Part shown: positions 18,841-27,830 of the stretch, piece after piece
Position numbering within the stretch: the stretch's first letter is position 1
Layout: the number at the start of each line of letters is the position of its first letter
DNA from: Halomonas sp.
GTDB lineage: Bacteria > Pseudomonadota > Gammaproteobacteria > Pseudomonadales > Halomonadaceae
DNA length: 64,000 bases
NCBI RefSeq assembly: GCF_029263665.1
Contig: NZ_JAJUFQ010000006.1
Location: forward strand, 1 to 64,000
Reading direction: 5' to 3'
Translations under genes and position numbers: made by a program
Notes under the pieces: generated by a model
What the model was told of the DNA's origin: nothing
Seen by the model: the letters and a program-made list of their open reading frames with translations, nothing else
The model's database searches: none

Positions 18841-18987
18841 ATGGATTATGCAGGACTTGGAAAGAGAAACCACTTTCCCATCAACCGCCCGGTGACCGAT
18901 ACCGAGCGCCCAGTACGCTTCGGTCAGAAAAATCGAGCAAAACACCACTGGTGGCCTGGAAGTTTCCCGGTTGTAAGCTCTAATTGA
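18841..18987 (+). pseudogene. Remnant of a fourth DUF6708-like gene (N-terminus only)
   Basis: A 48-codon frame begins MDYAGLGKRNHFPINRPVTD, which matches the first 30 residues of copy 1 almost exactly, and keeps a GAGG ribosome site 6 bp before the ATG. Around codon 33 a base appears to be lost relative to copy 1 and the frame ends at TGA 18985. No membrane or core domain follows. It looks like the stub of a further tandem copy. Confidence 0.75.
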
Positions 18988-19014
18988 TGGGATACATGAT
19001 TTTGCTGAATAATG

Positions 19015-19548
19015 TCAGGCCGGACGTTTCCATGGCAGAAATGCCCAAATTACCCAAAGTAAACCTGCGCCGAGAGCGAGACCTGCCAATCCTGTTGAGG
19101 GAGGCAGCCCCCACGGTGATGGTGGCCATGTGGCAACGACATTGAAGCCGAAGATCAGTGTAGTGGCCCAGCCTACAGATACAATCAGAAGCAATACACC
19201 AACCACCATGACCAGGATACCACCAAGGATTAAAATGGTTTGAAGCCGATCCTTGGAAGAATGTGATGGTTCCCACGAGGCGACTTTACCTATCGCCAGA
19301 AATCCGCCTTTCCATATAAGCGTAAAACCACTGCCAATAAGCAAGCCATATGTGAAATTGGCCAAGGCCGTGGGGGTTACGGTGTCAATTTCATGCCATA
19401 CCATCAACCCAAACAGTAAGATGGCTGAGATGGCAATGGTCTTCGGCCCAGGCAAGCCTCTCCAGAACAGTAAAAGAAGCGCTCCCAGTGCAATGAAAAA
19501 GACAAAAATTACAAGAAACCCAATAACCACTACGCTCATTGTAAACAT
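19015..19548 (-). CDS. Small membrane protein of unknown function
   Basis: This 177-residue protein has four or five hydrophobic segments (about residues 5-28, 35-50, 63-83, 103-130 and 150-170) and few charged residues between them. I do not recognise a family. It lies on the strand opposite to the type VI cargo genes, 27 bp after the copy 4 remnant, and may share a transcript with the larger membrane protein upstream, from which it is separated by 73 bp. A second immunity or envelope role is possible but unsupported. Confidence 0.55.
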   Translation of the reverse strand: MFTMSVVVIGFLVIFVFFIALGALLLLFWRGLPGPKTIAISAILLFGLMVWHEIDTVTPTALANFTYGLLIGSGFTLIWKGGFLAIGKVASWEPSHSSKDRLQTILILGGILVMVVGVLLLIVSVGWATTLIFGFNVVATWPPSPWGLPPSTGLAGLALGAGLLWVIWAFLPWKRPA

Positions 19549-19621
19549 CCCTGTTATGTGGCGTACGACTACAGAATATATGGCCGATGAAATGGCACCA
19601 TGTTGAAGTCGATTCCATGGT

Positions 19622-20968
19622 TCACAATACTGGTTCCTGTCTCTTGCGCATTAAGCGGCGATAATCCTTGAGACTTCTATATAGCCAGTATAACCACTGC
19701 AGTGCAACTGCACTTAGCGCAATAAATGGTAGCACAGCGATCCATAGAGGGATCCAGAAGTAGCTGGAATCGAGAAGTAGTATTGGTGGTTGAGCGTTGG
19801 GGTAGCTGGCGACCCAGTAGCCACTCAGGCGTGCTGTGCCACTTAGCTGCAAGTCCTGGCTCAGAGAGCTCCAGACAGAAGCATTTTGAGAAAGGTCGTT
19901 GTATGGTAAACGTTCTTCTTCCATGGTATTAGAGGCTTCTTTCGGGGAAAAGAAGACAACTCTATCGTTTTTACCAGCATCATCCAGTAGCAAGGAAGAA
20001 GACTGTTGTTGCTTCAGAATTTTCCAGGTGCGCTGAATGACCTGTGCGTAGAAACCACTCACCATGTCTCTCATGTCTCTCTTCAGCACGGCGTAGTCTT
20101 GATCATTCAGCAGTCGTTCAGGAAGAGGAACGTTGCTATTGGCCTGGGCAACGGCCTGTTCCCAGTTATAGCCATCGAGAGGCAATTTATCCTTGAGCGT
20201 AGCGCACTGTTCTAAGTCCGTATCGGAACCTGGACAGATTGAAGCCACGGCATTGATTAACTCTGCAAGGTGATTAACTTGATGTTCACGGTGGGCATAC
20301 AAATATTTACTATAACGGACGTTTTTGTATAGAGCGGCATATTCATCACCAGTCAGCTGAGTGAATTCGCTGTCGTAGAGTGTGATCAAGTCTCTAAGTG
20401 CAGTGCGTTTATCGTCATCGATATGAATGACGTCGATGGGTTGGATTGGTCCAGCTACCGCTCGACTGCAATCCCAGCGAGTTGATATATGGGATATCCC
20501 CCAGCGATCTTCGAGCTCTTCGGCGGCACAGGTAGCTGGCAGGTCGGTAATGATGACTTCATCATTATATTGAGGCTGGTATTGTTGGAGCTGCTCCAGG
20601 GAGGAAATATGTATCTGACGATGACCTTTCAAGGCTTCGTCGATCCGGGTTAGCCAGATATTCCATGGCCAGCATAACGCTGTACCTACCAGAAAGGCGA
20701 CGGTTGCTAAAAGCAGAGAAATAAAGTTAAGACGCATAACAGTGTTCAAGTCATCAATCTTCTGGCGCTTCTTGAAGTGAAACTTGAGCCACCATAAGAA
20801 AAAAAATGCAAGAAGAAGTGTTGTTACTACCCTGTTGCTCTGTGGAGACGGTGTCTGAATCAGTCTGATCAGTAACAAAGGAACGATAAGAAATCCTCCA
20901 CGGAAGCCCAGGCGAAGCGGGATGGCGGAGGTATGTGCAGGAGAAGTATTACTGGTGGCAAGTGTCAT
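19622..20968 (-). CDS. Membrane protein with large periplasmic domain, unknown
   Basis: This 448-residue protein has hydrophobic segments at about 25-43, 46-62 and 82-103, then a polar domain of roughly 290 residues, and a last helix at about 398-425 followed by a basic tail (RRLMRKRQEPVL). The polar domain contains cysteines spaced like a possible disulfide set (DLPATCAAEE, RWDCSRAV, ASICPGSD, LEQCATL), which suggests it faces the periplasm. I recognise no family. It is transcribed toward the small membrane protein and away from the three-gene group at 21.3-25.4 kb. Confidence 0.6.
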   Translation of the reverse strand: MTLATSNTSPAHTSAIPLRLGFRGGFLIVPLLLIRLIQTPSPQSNRVVTTLLLAFFFLWWLKFHFKKRQKIDDLNTVMRLNFISLLLATVAFLVGTALCWPWNIWLTRIDEALKGHRQIHISSLEQLQQYQPQYNDEVIITDLPATCAAEELEDRWGISHISTRWDCSRAVAGPIQPIDVIHIDDDKRTALRDLITLYDSEFTQLTGDEYAALYKNVRYSKYLYAHREHQVNHLAELINAVASICPGSDTDLEQCATLKDKLPLDGYNWEQAVAQANSNVPLPERLLNDQDYAVLKRDMRDMVSGFYAQVIQRTWKILKQQQSSSLLLDDAGKNDRVVFFSPKEASNTMEEERLPYNDLSQNASVWSSLSQDLQLSGTARLSGYWVASYPNAQPPILLLDSSYFWIPLWIAVLPFIALSAVALQWLYWLYRSLKDYRRLMRKRQEPVL

Positions 20969-21318
20969 AGGGTCGGAAGCGGTGGCTGATAACAGGATGA
21001 ATAAATAGTCATTTTAGAAATGATGGAGAAGAGCAAGTATGCCGTAACAAAGCGAAGGGTAACAGCCAAGTGATGGCAATGAAGCTGGTAAGGTCAAGAA
21101 AAGTCCAGTTGGCTGAAATGGCACAATGTATAAGAGAGGAAGTCAATGTTTTGGTGTGGCTGGATGATTTGATGTGGTTAGATGAGATGTTGAAACTTTG
21201 CAATATGGAAACTCTCTGTTCATGACGCTCGAGAAGTATTCTCATATAATGGCTGACTTCGCCATCAGGTAGGTAATATCTACTTGATCTTTTTCAATGG
21301 ACGAAAAAGCGCTAGCCG
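20969..21318. other. Intergenic region between divergent unknown membrane genes
   Basis: About 350 bp of AT-richer sequence without a convincing gene. The only feature I support is the promoter-like pair at 21222-21250. A short minus-strand frame inside it has no family features. Confidence 0.5.
21222..21250 (+). promoter_or_regulatory. Sigma-70-like promoter before the 21.3-25.4 kb operon
   Basis: A perfect TATAAT at 21245-21250 lies 17 bp after ATGACG (four of six matches to TTGACA). It points toward the gene starting at 21319, 68 bp downstream. Confidence 0.45.
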
Positions 21319-22824
21319 ATGAAACCACCGATCATTCTGCAATATCACCATGTACGAGCCGACTTGAGCGGGATGGCAGTGGTGATCGCATGTGTTGGCC
21401 TTGCACTACTGGCGATTGTCCTTCCTGTCTTGAATGTTGCATTGTCCGAAGAATGGATCAGGTGGATAGAAGCCGTCGCGATTGGCGCCTGGTTGGTATC
21501 GGTGCTTGTCTGCTGGTGGCGTGGCCGGCGAGTACGAGGCCAGGAGGAAATGGTTGAACTTGATCATACGGGGTTCGACTCTCGGCTCTTCGGGCGAATC
21601 GACTTTAGCGATATTACCAGGCATGCCGAAGGCCGTGACGTGTCACTGAGGCGCAAAGGCGCCACAGCACCATCGCTGTGTCTGCGACTCAAGAGTGGCC
21701 GTCGGCTGCATTTTCATCTCGATAATCGTTATTACGCCGAAGACTTGCTGGATTATCTCGCCTTCATCGAAGCCGTATTGGCTGGGGTGCGGGGACAGAC
21801 TGAAGCGTATTTCGAGGCAGGGCTGCCCGGTAAGCAACAACTGTTTGGTGCAAAAACAAAACACGCACCATCCCTCTTGCCACGTGATTTTGTGCGGTAC
21901 ATGGCCCCGAACGGCAGTACCAAGGCGAAGCAGAAACCATCTGCTATGCAAACGCCTGGAAAGGGTACCGCAAGGCAAGACCAGAATATGCCTTCGGTTG
22001 CCAGGCAACTGGGAGAGGCCAATCGCCAGGCAGGGGTGCGTTTCAAGCAGCATTTGGCCAGGGATCATAAGCTCTATTCTGTCGCGATGGTGCTGTTGTC
22101 GCTGGCCTATCTGGTACGGGCCTGTGGACCTGAGATCAAGTCGGTGATCGCGCCTGATCCATTTACCAGGATGCAACAGCAAGCACCTCAGGCACTCGAG
22201 CGCAGCTCCAGCAGGCTGCAGCATGCTGTGGCGCAGAAAGGACCGGTCTATCTCTGGGGACGTGATATCGGAAGCAATATCAAGCCAGTACTGATACCGA
22301 ATGTCTCCACTCGGCATCAAATTGGCATTACATCGATCGATACGATGAACATCGCAGGCGATATTTCCAGGTTTCTGCGCAATGGCGAAGTTGAAGGATA
22401 TCGAATTGGTCTAAGGCATGATGGCAAGCTGACTCTGGTGAATGTATCAAATATCTCGATGCAGCCAATCCCAGGTGAGAAAGCGTTGTTCTTCTTTATG
22501 CTTATGCCCGAAGGACAGGCTCGAAAAGATGCCAAAAAATCTCTGATGAGTGATTCAGCATGGCGTATCCGATATCACAACATTTCTGACCTTCCTGCCC
22601 GAATTAGGCAGGGTGAGATAGGTCTTCCCATGATGCTTGTAGAACACTGGTTGAAGATGACGCCCTCACCACGCTTAATGGTAGCTTCGTCTGAGTATCA
22701 TGGTATGAGTGATGAGGAGTTTGCTCAGGTTGTTCAGGTTCTTGAGACATCTTTTCGACAGCAGGGCGTGGACATTTCGCACTTTTCAACACGACGATTC
22801 AAGGATGGTTCCGCCAGTGAATGA
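21319..22824 (+). CDS. Membrane protein of unknown function (operon gene 1)
   Basis: This 501-residue protein has two hydrophobic segments near the N-terminus (about 17-40 and 48-66), a soluble part with many basic residues, and a third segment near 255-272 (YSVAMVLLSLAYLVRACG). The last 200 residues are soluble. I recognise no family. It starts an apparent operon of three unknown genes, the second beginning 66 bp after its stop. The cluster adjoins the type VI cargo island but shares no visible sequence with it. Confidence 0.55.
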   Translation: MKPPIILQYHHVRADLSGMAVVIACVGLALLAIVLPVLNVALSEEWIRWIEAVAIGAWLVSVLVCWWRGRRVRGQEEMVELDHTGFDSRLFGRIDFSDITRHAEGRDVSLRRKGATAPSLCLRLKSGRRLHFHLDNRYYAEDLLDYLAFIEAVLAGVRGQTEAYFEAGLPGKQQLFGAKTKHAPSLLPRDFVRYMAPNGSTKAKQKPSAMQTPGKGTARQDQNMPSVARQLGEANRQAGVRFKQHLARDHKLYSVAMVLLSLAYLVRACGPEIKSVIAPDPFTRMQQQAPQALERSSSRLQHAVAQKGPVYLWGRDIGSNIKPVLIPNVSTRHQIGITSIDTMNIAGDISRFLRNGEVEGYRIGLRHDGKLTLVNVSNISMQPIPGEKALFFFMLMPEGQARKDAKKSLMSDSAWRIRYHNISDLPARIRQGEIGLPMMLVEHWLKMTPSPRLMVASSEYHGMSDEEFAQVVQVLETSFRQQGVDISHFSTRRFKDGSASE

Positions 22825-22890
22825 CCCGTGTAATCTGATTCCATGTACCACCATTACTGTACTGAAATTTATCAATAGGGCGATCGACCG

Positions 22891-24096
22891 ATGATTGCTT
22901 CCGCTGTTCGTTCTTTGGGAGTTGTTCGTGCTGGAGAGGTCTTCTGTGTCAATGCCCAGTGCCAAGATTTCAAGCAGCGTGTTATTCATGATGGCAGTAC
23001 GCTGTGCCGGCTACGCACGGATAAAGGTGTCTTCTTTTTTCTAAGTGAGCAGTTCGAGTACGGTCTACCTGAACAGGAGCTTCGGAAGGGAGGTCAACTG
23101 ACAATTGGGGCACATCGTCTACGTGATGGCAGTGCCTGGCTCCACTGGTTCCAGCTCGCCAATGGCGAATCCTGGGAACCTGAGCGGCAGGACTTGCGTT
23201 GGCCATTGCTGGGTGTTGGGCTGATTCTTGCCCTGTCGATAGTGATTTTCATGATGCCAAGCGATAAACCGATGCTGATTATGGTCCAAACCTTCCTTGG
23301 TATCATTGGCACAGTCATTCTGCCATTTACATTAGTGGCGCTAGTCCTATGGCTACATCCGATAAAGTGGAAACTGCGGCGAGAGCTTGTCGCATTGAAG
23401 GCCGGAAAGCCAATCGTGTTGAGCGAAGGGCCGTCATGTTCAGAGGCTGACACACTACCGCTTGACGACGGTGTTTATGGTGGCGTCGGCTTGATCCAGG
23501 GGGTTGCCTCAGAGATAGGACTCTTTCGTATTGACGAGAATATCAGGCGCTATCAGCTGCGCTGTGCAGGAGAGACGTTCACACTGGCAGAATCGTCGGG
23601 AATGCTTGGCTCGAAGAGCTTTGTGTTTCGGCGCCAAGCACCACTATTTATCGGAGAGTCAGATCGTATCGTGTTGCTGACCATGGTCGACGATGGCGAG
23701 GTGCATGGCGTGCTCAACCTTACCGATGGTATTGCTCACGCGAATTATCATGGCAGCCCATACTCACCACAGACGCGTCGAGTTGCGTTTGGGGTAGTAG
23801 TAGGAATAGTGACATTCATGGCTCTGTGCCTGGGTGGTTTTACCCTTTATGACTGGCACTCTCGGGGGGTGGGGCCAGATTATTGGGACTGGGTGGAACT
23901 GGCTGAGATCAGCGGTTTTTTCATGATGATGTTTATGATGATGTTCAGTGGCATTGGTTTGATTATCTGGTATATCCAGCGGCACTCTTCAAGAAAGATC
24001 TCATTGCATGGGATACCGGTAGAAAAAGTGGTTGCCTTGGCGCTGCAGTGGCGTCTGCACAATGGGCGTTCCCCGGTTATTAACGAGTTTTCCTGA
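22891..24096 (+). CDS. Membrane protein of unknown function (operon gene 2)
   Basis: This 401-residue protein has an N-terminal soluble part of about 105 residues, a helix pair at about 105-155, a second soluble domain (about 175-285, with DGVYGGVGLIQG and SDRIVLLTMVDDGEVHG), and a further helix pair at about 293-360 that is very methionine-rich (FFMMMFMMMFSGIG). The alternation suggests two similar soluble-plus-helix-pair halves. No family recognised. Its stop codon is directly followed by the ATG of the third gene, so the two are surely co-transcribed. Confidence 0.55.
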   Translation: MIASAVRSLGVVRAGEVFCVNAQCQDFKQRVIHDGSTLCRLRTDKGVFFFLSEQFEYGLPEQELRKGGQLTIGAHRLRDGSAWLHWFQLANGESWEPERQDLRWPLLGVGLILALSIVIFMMPSDKPMLIMVQTFLGIIGTVILPFTLVALVLWLHPIKWKLRRELVALKAGKPIVLSEGPSCSEADTLPLDDGVYGGVGLIQGVASEIGLFRIDENIRRYQLRCAGETFTLAESSGMLGSKSFVFRRQAPLFIGESDRIVLLTMVDDGEVHGVLNLTDGIAHANYHGSPYSPQTRRVAFGVVVGIVTFMALCLGGFTLYDWHSRGVGPDYWDWVELAEISGFFMMMFMMMFSGIGLIIWYIQRHSSRKISLHGIPVEKVVALALQWRLHNGRSPVINEFS

Positions 24097-25356
24097 ATGC
24101 TGCCTGAATGGATTCGCCCGTGGCTGTATGCCGCTTCATTATGCTATGGCGCTTTCGCCTTTGTCTGGTATCTGATGGTGGGGTATGCCCAGGCCTGGCA
24201 TGTCGAGCCGGAACAGACGCTCTCGGTTCCACTCAAGGAGCCTGTTGAATGGAATACGCTTCAAGCCACGGCCACCAACGATGGAAGCCTGTTGAGCGTG
24301 GGGGCGAGAGGCCGCGATGGCGAAGTTGAAATGTGTTCCAGTGCGGGAGGATGCCGTACTTCTTGCCTTGCACAGGGGGAAGTGGAAACCGGTTCGCACC
24401 TTCCCGTGTTCAATTGTCTTGTGGTACCGGAAACTGGTGGGCAAGTGCGCCATAGTGTTGCTCCTTTGGGGGAGATTGGCCGTCAAGGCTTGAGTTACCT
24501 GATGCGCACCAATGGCAATCAAGTGGAAGTGGTGGGGCGCTTGAAGGGCGAGGTTTCTGGGATGGGCTGCAATAAACAGGGACGCTGCTATCTGTTTGCC
24601 GAGCTCGCCAAGGTTTATAACCAAAGTGTTTTCGTCTCTGACGATAGCGGTGTGCACTGGCGGTTGGCTGCTCAAGACGTGCTTGATAGTGCCAGTACTG
24701 TTGAAGTACTGCGAATCGATGGTGAGCGCATCTGGGCTGCTGATTCAGGATCACTCTATTTCTCGGAGGATGGTGGGAGTCACTGGAATGAGCTGGCCAA
24801 TGCTCGCTCACTGTTGAGTGAGTCTCCGCTACGTATACTGCTGCATAACGATTCACTGGTATTTTTTCATTGGAACATGGATGAAACCGGGCGGATTTAC
24901 GCCATGGTGAGTGATCAGGGGCGTGGACCCCACTCCATAGTGATGTTTCAGTTTGATCAAACCGGCAAGGTCGTTGATGCTGGTGAACGCCCTGGTGAGC
25001 TGCGGGATCTCGTCAGTGGTCCAGATGGCAAGCTGTACGCTATTTACCGTGCAGAGGAACGTGAACGCTATACCTTATATCGCCTGTCCGCTGGTAAGTG
25101 GTTACCGATCAAGGCCAGTGGCCGTTCGCCACTGACCAACTTGCAGGGTAGTGACAAGCTACTGTTGATGGAGGCTGGGCGGGGAGATGGACAACACATG
25201 TTGTTCAGTCGAGACGCAGGTGAAACCTGGAAGGCAATCGAAGACCTGCCTTATTACGAGGATAAGCGGGTGTTTGATCCGGCAGGAGCCGGCATTCTGG
25301 AGTTCCGCTACCCGAACTCCGAAGATCATTACGGTTACCGCTGGCTTCGTCCATGA
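24097..25356 (+). CDS. Exported protein with sialidase-like Asp-box repeats (operon gene 3)
   Basis: This 419-residue protein has an N-terminal hydrophobic anchor or signal (residues 8-30) and then a soluble domain carrying three Asp-box/BNR motifs of the form S-x-D-x-G-x-x-W: SDDSGVHW, SEDGGSHW and SRDAGETW. Such motifs mark beta-propeller folds of the sialidase/photosystem-stability-factor kind, so I expect a periplasmic propeller. Catalytic sialidase residues are not evident. The ATG abuts the previous stop, tying it to the two membrane proteins upstream. A cysteine-rich stretch (EMCSSAGGCRTSCLA) may form disulfides outside the cytoplasm. Confidence 0.6.
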   Translation: MLPEWIRPWLYAASLCYGAFAFVWYLMVGYAQAWHVEPEQTLSVPLKEPVEWNTLQATATNDGSLLSVGARGRDGEVEMCSSAGGCRTSCLAQGEVETGSHLPVFNCLVVPETGGQVRHSVAPLGEIGRQGLSYLMRTNGNQVEVVGRLKGEVSGMGCNKQGRCYLFAELAKVYNQSVFVSDDSGVHWRLAAQDVLDSASTVEVLRIDGERIWAADSGSLYFSEDGGSHWNELANARSLLSESPLRILLHNDSLVFFHWNMDETGRIYAMVSDQGRGPHSIVMFQFDQTGKVVDAGERPGELRDLVSGPDGKLYAIYRAEERERYTLYRLSAGKWLPIKASGRSPLTNLQGSDKLLLMEAGRGDGQHMLFSRDAGETWKAIEDLPYYEDKRVFDPAGAGILEFRYPNSEDHYGYRWLRP

Positions 25357-25444
25357 AGCGGTAGGGCTATCATCCTTTCTAGCTCTCTTTCGTCACCTTT
25401 CTCCCTTTCATCATGCTATTCCCAACCACTGCCCCCAACATACC

Positions 25445-26116
25445 TCACCCCAACCCTAACAAGGCATTCTCCAATCCGTGCAGGTCACGGGTGGTCGGGG
25501 TGTCGCTGGGGAAGGGGGAGGCGTGTGGGTCGGCGGTGACGCCAACGAAACGGGCGCCATTGGAACGGGCGGCGCGGAAGTCGTTGTAGGAGTCGCCGAT
25601 CATCACGGTATGCTGAGGAGCGTGGTGGCGGCGGGTCATCAGGTTGCGCAGGGCGGAGGCCTTGTCGGGTGGGGCGCCGATGACTTCGAGGAAATAGTGG
25701 GAGAGGTTGCGGCGTTGGGTGATGGCGGTCAGTTCGGCCTGAGGGGTGGCGGAAAGCAGATAGATTGGCAGGCGGCCTCGCCAGCGTTCGAGAAACTCCA
25801 AGGCACCTGAGATGGCGGGGGCCTGGAGCAGACGCTGCTCGACACTTTGCTTGAAGCGTTCGCATAGCTCCCGAATATGCTTGTCTCCGGTGTCGCGGTG
25901 CAGGATATGTGCCTCGATATGGCGGAATTTCACTTCCCGGGGCTGTCCGCCTCGTCGGCTCAGGTAGGCCACAACGGCGCGGTATTTCTCTTCAGGCTCG
26001 TCGCGATAGAGGTCGGCGAAGGCCTGCCGCTTCAGGCTGGCAGAGTCCAGCACCACACCATCGAAATCGAAGACCAGGGCGTACCGGGTGAAGCCCGGGG
26101 TATCACTGGTGGACAT
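25445..26116 (-). CDS. HAD-family hydrolase, phosphatase-like
   Basis: This is a cytoplasmic HAD-superfamily hydrolase of about 223 residues. Motif I is DFDGVVLDS with the nucleophile aspartate, motif II is LLSATP, the conserved lysine is in PPDKASAL, and motif IV is GDSYNDFRAA. The helical cap after motif I places it in the phosphoglycolate-phosphatase-like group. The substrate is unknown. The ATG at 26116 is the family start. The open frame continues upstream to 26263 but that part is low-complexity and includes a tandem repeat. It is downstream of the tct genes on the same strand. Confidence 0.85.
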   Translation of the reverse strand: MSTSDTPGFTRYALVFDFDGVVLDSASLKRQAFADLYRDEPEEKYRAVVAYLSRRGGQPREVKFRHIEAHILHRDTGDKHIRELCERFKQSVEQRLLQAPAISGALEFLERWRGRLPIYLLSATPQAELTAITQRRNLSHYFLEVIGAPPDKASALRNLMTRRHHAPQHTVMIGDSYNDFRAARSNGARFVGVTADPHASPFPSDTPTTRDLHGLENALLGLG

Positions 26117-26184
26117 GTCCTGGGTCGTGCCGGGTCGCAAGCTGTCGTCGTTCACGGATCGGTCATCCCCAAGTTTTCTCGCGC

Positions 26185-26212
26185 TCTGGTCTCGAAGTTC
26201 TGTTCCCGAAGT
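26185..26212. repeat. 14-bp tandem repeat upstream of the HAD gene
   Basis: Two 14-bp units, tctggtctcgaagt and tctgttcccgaagt, sit in the leader before the HAD start. A weaker third unit may follow to 26226. Confidence 0.65.
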
Positions 26213-26292
26213 TCTGTGTTTCGCGACACGCGGCCCCGGAGGTGCGCAGGCGTGAAAGCGCAAGGGGCCGCGTGTCGCTGGTCAGGTCACTA

Positions 26293-26328
26293 CATCGTTG
26301 TCTTTTATCGCATCATTGTCTTTTGAAA
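26293..26328. repeat. 2 x 18-bp tandem repeat over the tctA stop codon
   Basis: Two 18-bp units beginning catcRttgtctttt (26293 and 26311) duplicate the last codons and stop region of tctA. Confidence 0.7.
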
Positions 26329-27815
26329 CGTGCCAGCACCCAGCCCTTGAGTGGCGTATTGCTGAGCAGTACCAGGATGGTCACGCTGCTGAGGATCAAC
26401 GACAGCGGGTTGGTGAACAGTGAAAGCAGGAACTGGCCACCCTGGTCGCCCACCGATGACATGGCCTGGCGGTAGGACTCGTCGAGCATCGGGCCCAGGA
26501 TGACGCCCAGGATGATGGGACCCATCTGGAAGCCGAACACCTTGAGCCAGTAACCGAGAATACCGAAACCGAGCATCCAGTAGACATCCATCATGTTGCT
26601 GTTGATGGAGTAGGCGCCGACCACGCACAACACCACGATCAGCGGAATCAGAATGGACTTGGGCACTTCGACGATCTTGGAGAAGATCTTGATCCCGGTA
26701 AGGCCGAAGATCAGCAGGAAGATGTTGGCCAGTGCCAGATTGCCGACGGTGAACCAGAAAATGTACGGCGTCTCGATCATCAGCATGGGGCCGGGGTTGA
26801 GGCCATGGATGACCAGGGCGCCGATGATCACTGCGGTGACCGCATCACCGGGCATCCCGAGGGTCAGCATCGGCACATAGGCGCCACCCACGGCGGCATT
26901 GTTGGCGGTTTCCGGGGCTACCAGGCCCTCGTAGGCGCCTTCACCAAAGGGGCGGCTGGGATTCTTGACGCTACGCTTGGCGTGGTCATAGGCGAACAGC
27001 GAGGCGATATCGCCGCCGGTACCGGGCAGGGCACCCACGATCACCCCGATCAGTGACGCGCGCATCGATAGCGGCAGGAACTTCAAGATCATGTTCAGCG
27101 GCGGCACGATCTTGTTGACGTTCTGCTTGACCGGCACCTTGGCCAGGTTATGCAACTGGTACAGCGCTTCGGCGACACCGAACAGGCCAATCATCACTGC
27201 CACATAGGAGATGCCGCCCATCAGTTCCATGCTGCCCATGGTCAGGCGGGGCTGGGCGGTAACCGGATCCATGCCGACCAGGCCGATGGTGGCGCCGAGA
27301 GCGACGGCAAAGATACCCCGGGCCAGGGACTTCCCGGACAGGGAACTGACCAGCAGCAGGCCGAGTACGGCAATCAGGAAGTAATCGCGCGGGGCAAACT
27401 GCAGTGACAGGTCGGAAAGATAGGGTGCAGTACCGGCGAGTACCACGGTACCCATGATGCCGCCGATGACCGACATGATCGTGGACAGGCCGATGGCCTT
27501 GCCGGCTTCTCCCCGCTGGGCCAGGGGATAGCCGTCGAATGCCGTGGTGACTGCCGAGGGCGCGCCGGGGATGTTCAATAGAATGGCGGTGCGGGAGCCG
27601 CCGTAGACGCCGCCGACATAGATGCCGACCATCAGTGCCAGGGCGTTGTTGATGTCCCAGGAAAAGGTAAAGGAAATCAGGATCGATACCGCCATGGTCA
27701 CGGAAAGACCTGGAATGGCACCGATATAGATACCGCCCAGCACGCCGAGGGCGGTCAGGCCGAGCAGGCTTGGATCGAGCCAGGCCATGAGCAGGTAGGA
27801 GAGTGAATCACTCAT
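26313..27815 (-). CDS. Tripartite tricarboxylate transporter large permease, TctA family
   Basis: This is the large membrane subunit of a TTT-family secondary transporter. The 500-residue protein has about 12 hydrophobic segments and typical TctA sequences: GAIPGLSVTMAVSILI near residue 32, the GGVYGGSRTAILLNIPGAP loop near 68, and the second GALPGTGGDIASLFAYDHAKR loop near 260. It is the last gene of the tctC-tctB-tctA operon, starting 15 bp after tctB ends. The shared operators with quiC suggest that the operon imports a quinate/shikimate-type or aromatic acid rather than citrate. Confidence 0.93.
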   Translation of the reverse strand: MSDSLSYLLMAWLDPSLLGLTALGVLGGIYIGAIPGLSVTMAVSILISFTFSWDINNALALMVGIYVGGVYGGSRTAILLNIPGAPSAVTTAFDGYPLAQRGEAGKAIGLSTIMSVIGGIMGTVVLAGTAPYLSDLSLQFAPRDYFLIAVLGLLLVSSLSGKSLARGIFAVALGATIGLVGMDPVTAQPRLTMGSMELMGGISYVAVMIGLFGVAEALYQLHNLAKVPVKQNVNKIVPPLNMILKFLPLSMRASLIGVIVGALPGTGGDIASLFAYDHAKRSVKNPSRPFGEGAYEGLVAPETANNAAVGGAYVPMLTLGMPGDAVTAVIIGALVIHGLNPGPMLMIETPYIFWFTVGNLALANIFLLIFGLTGIKIFSKIVEVPKSILIPLIVVLCVVGAYSINSNMMDVYWMLGFGILGYWLKVFGFQMGPIILGVILGPMLDESYRQAMSSVGDQGGQFLLSLFTNPLSLILSSVTILVLLSNTPLKGWVLARFKRQ

Positions 27816-27830
27816 AGAACGCCTCGAATG

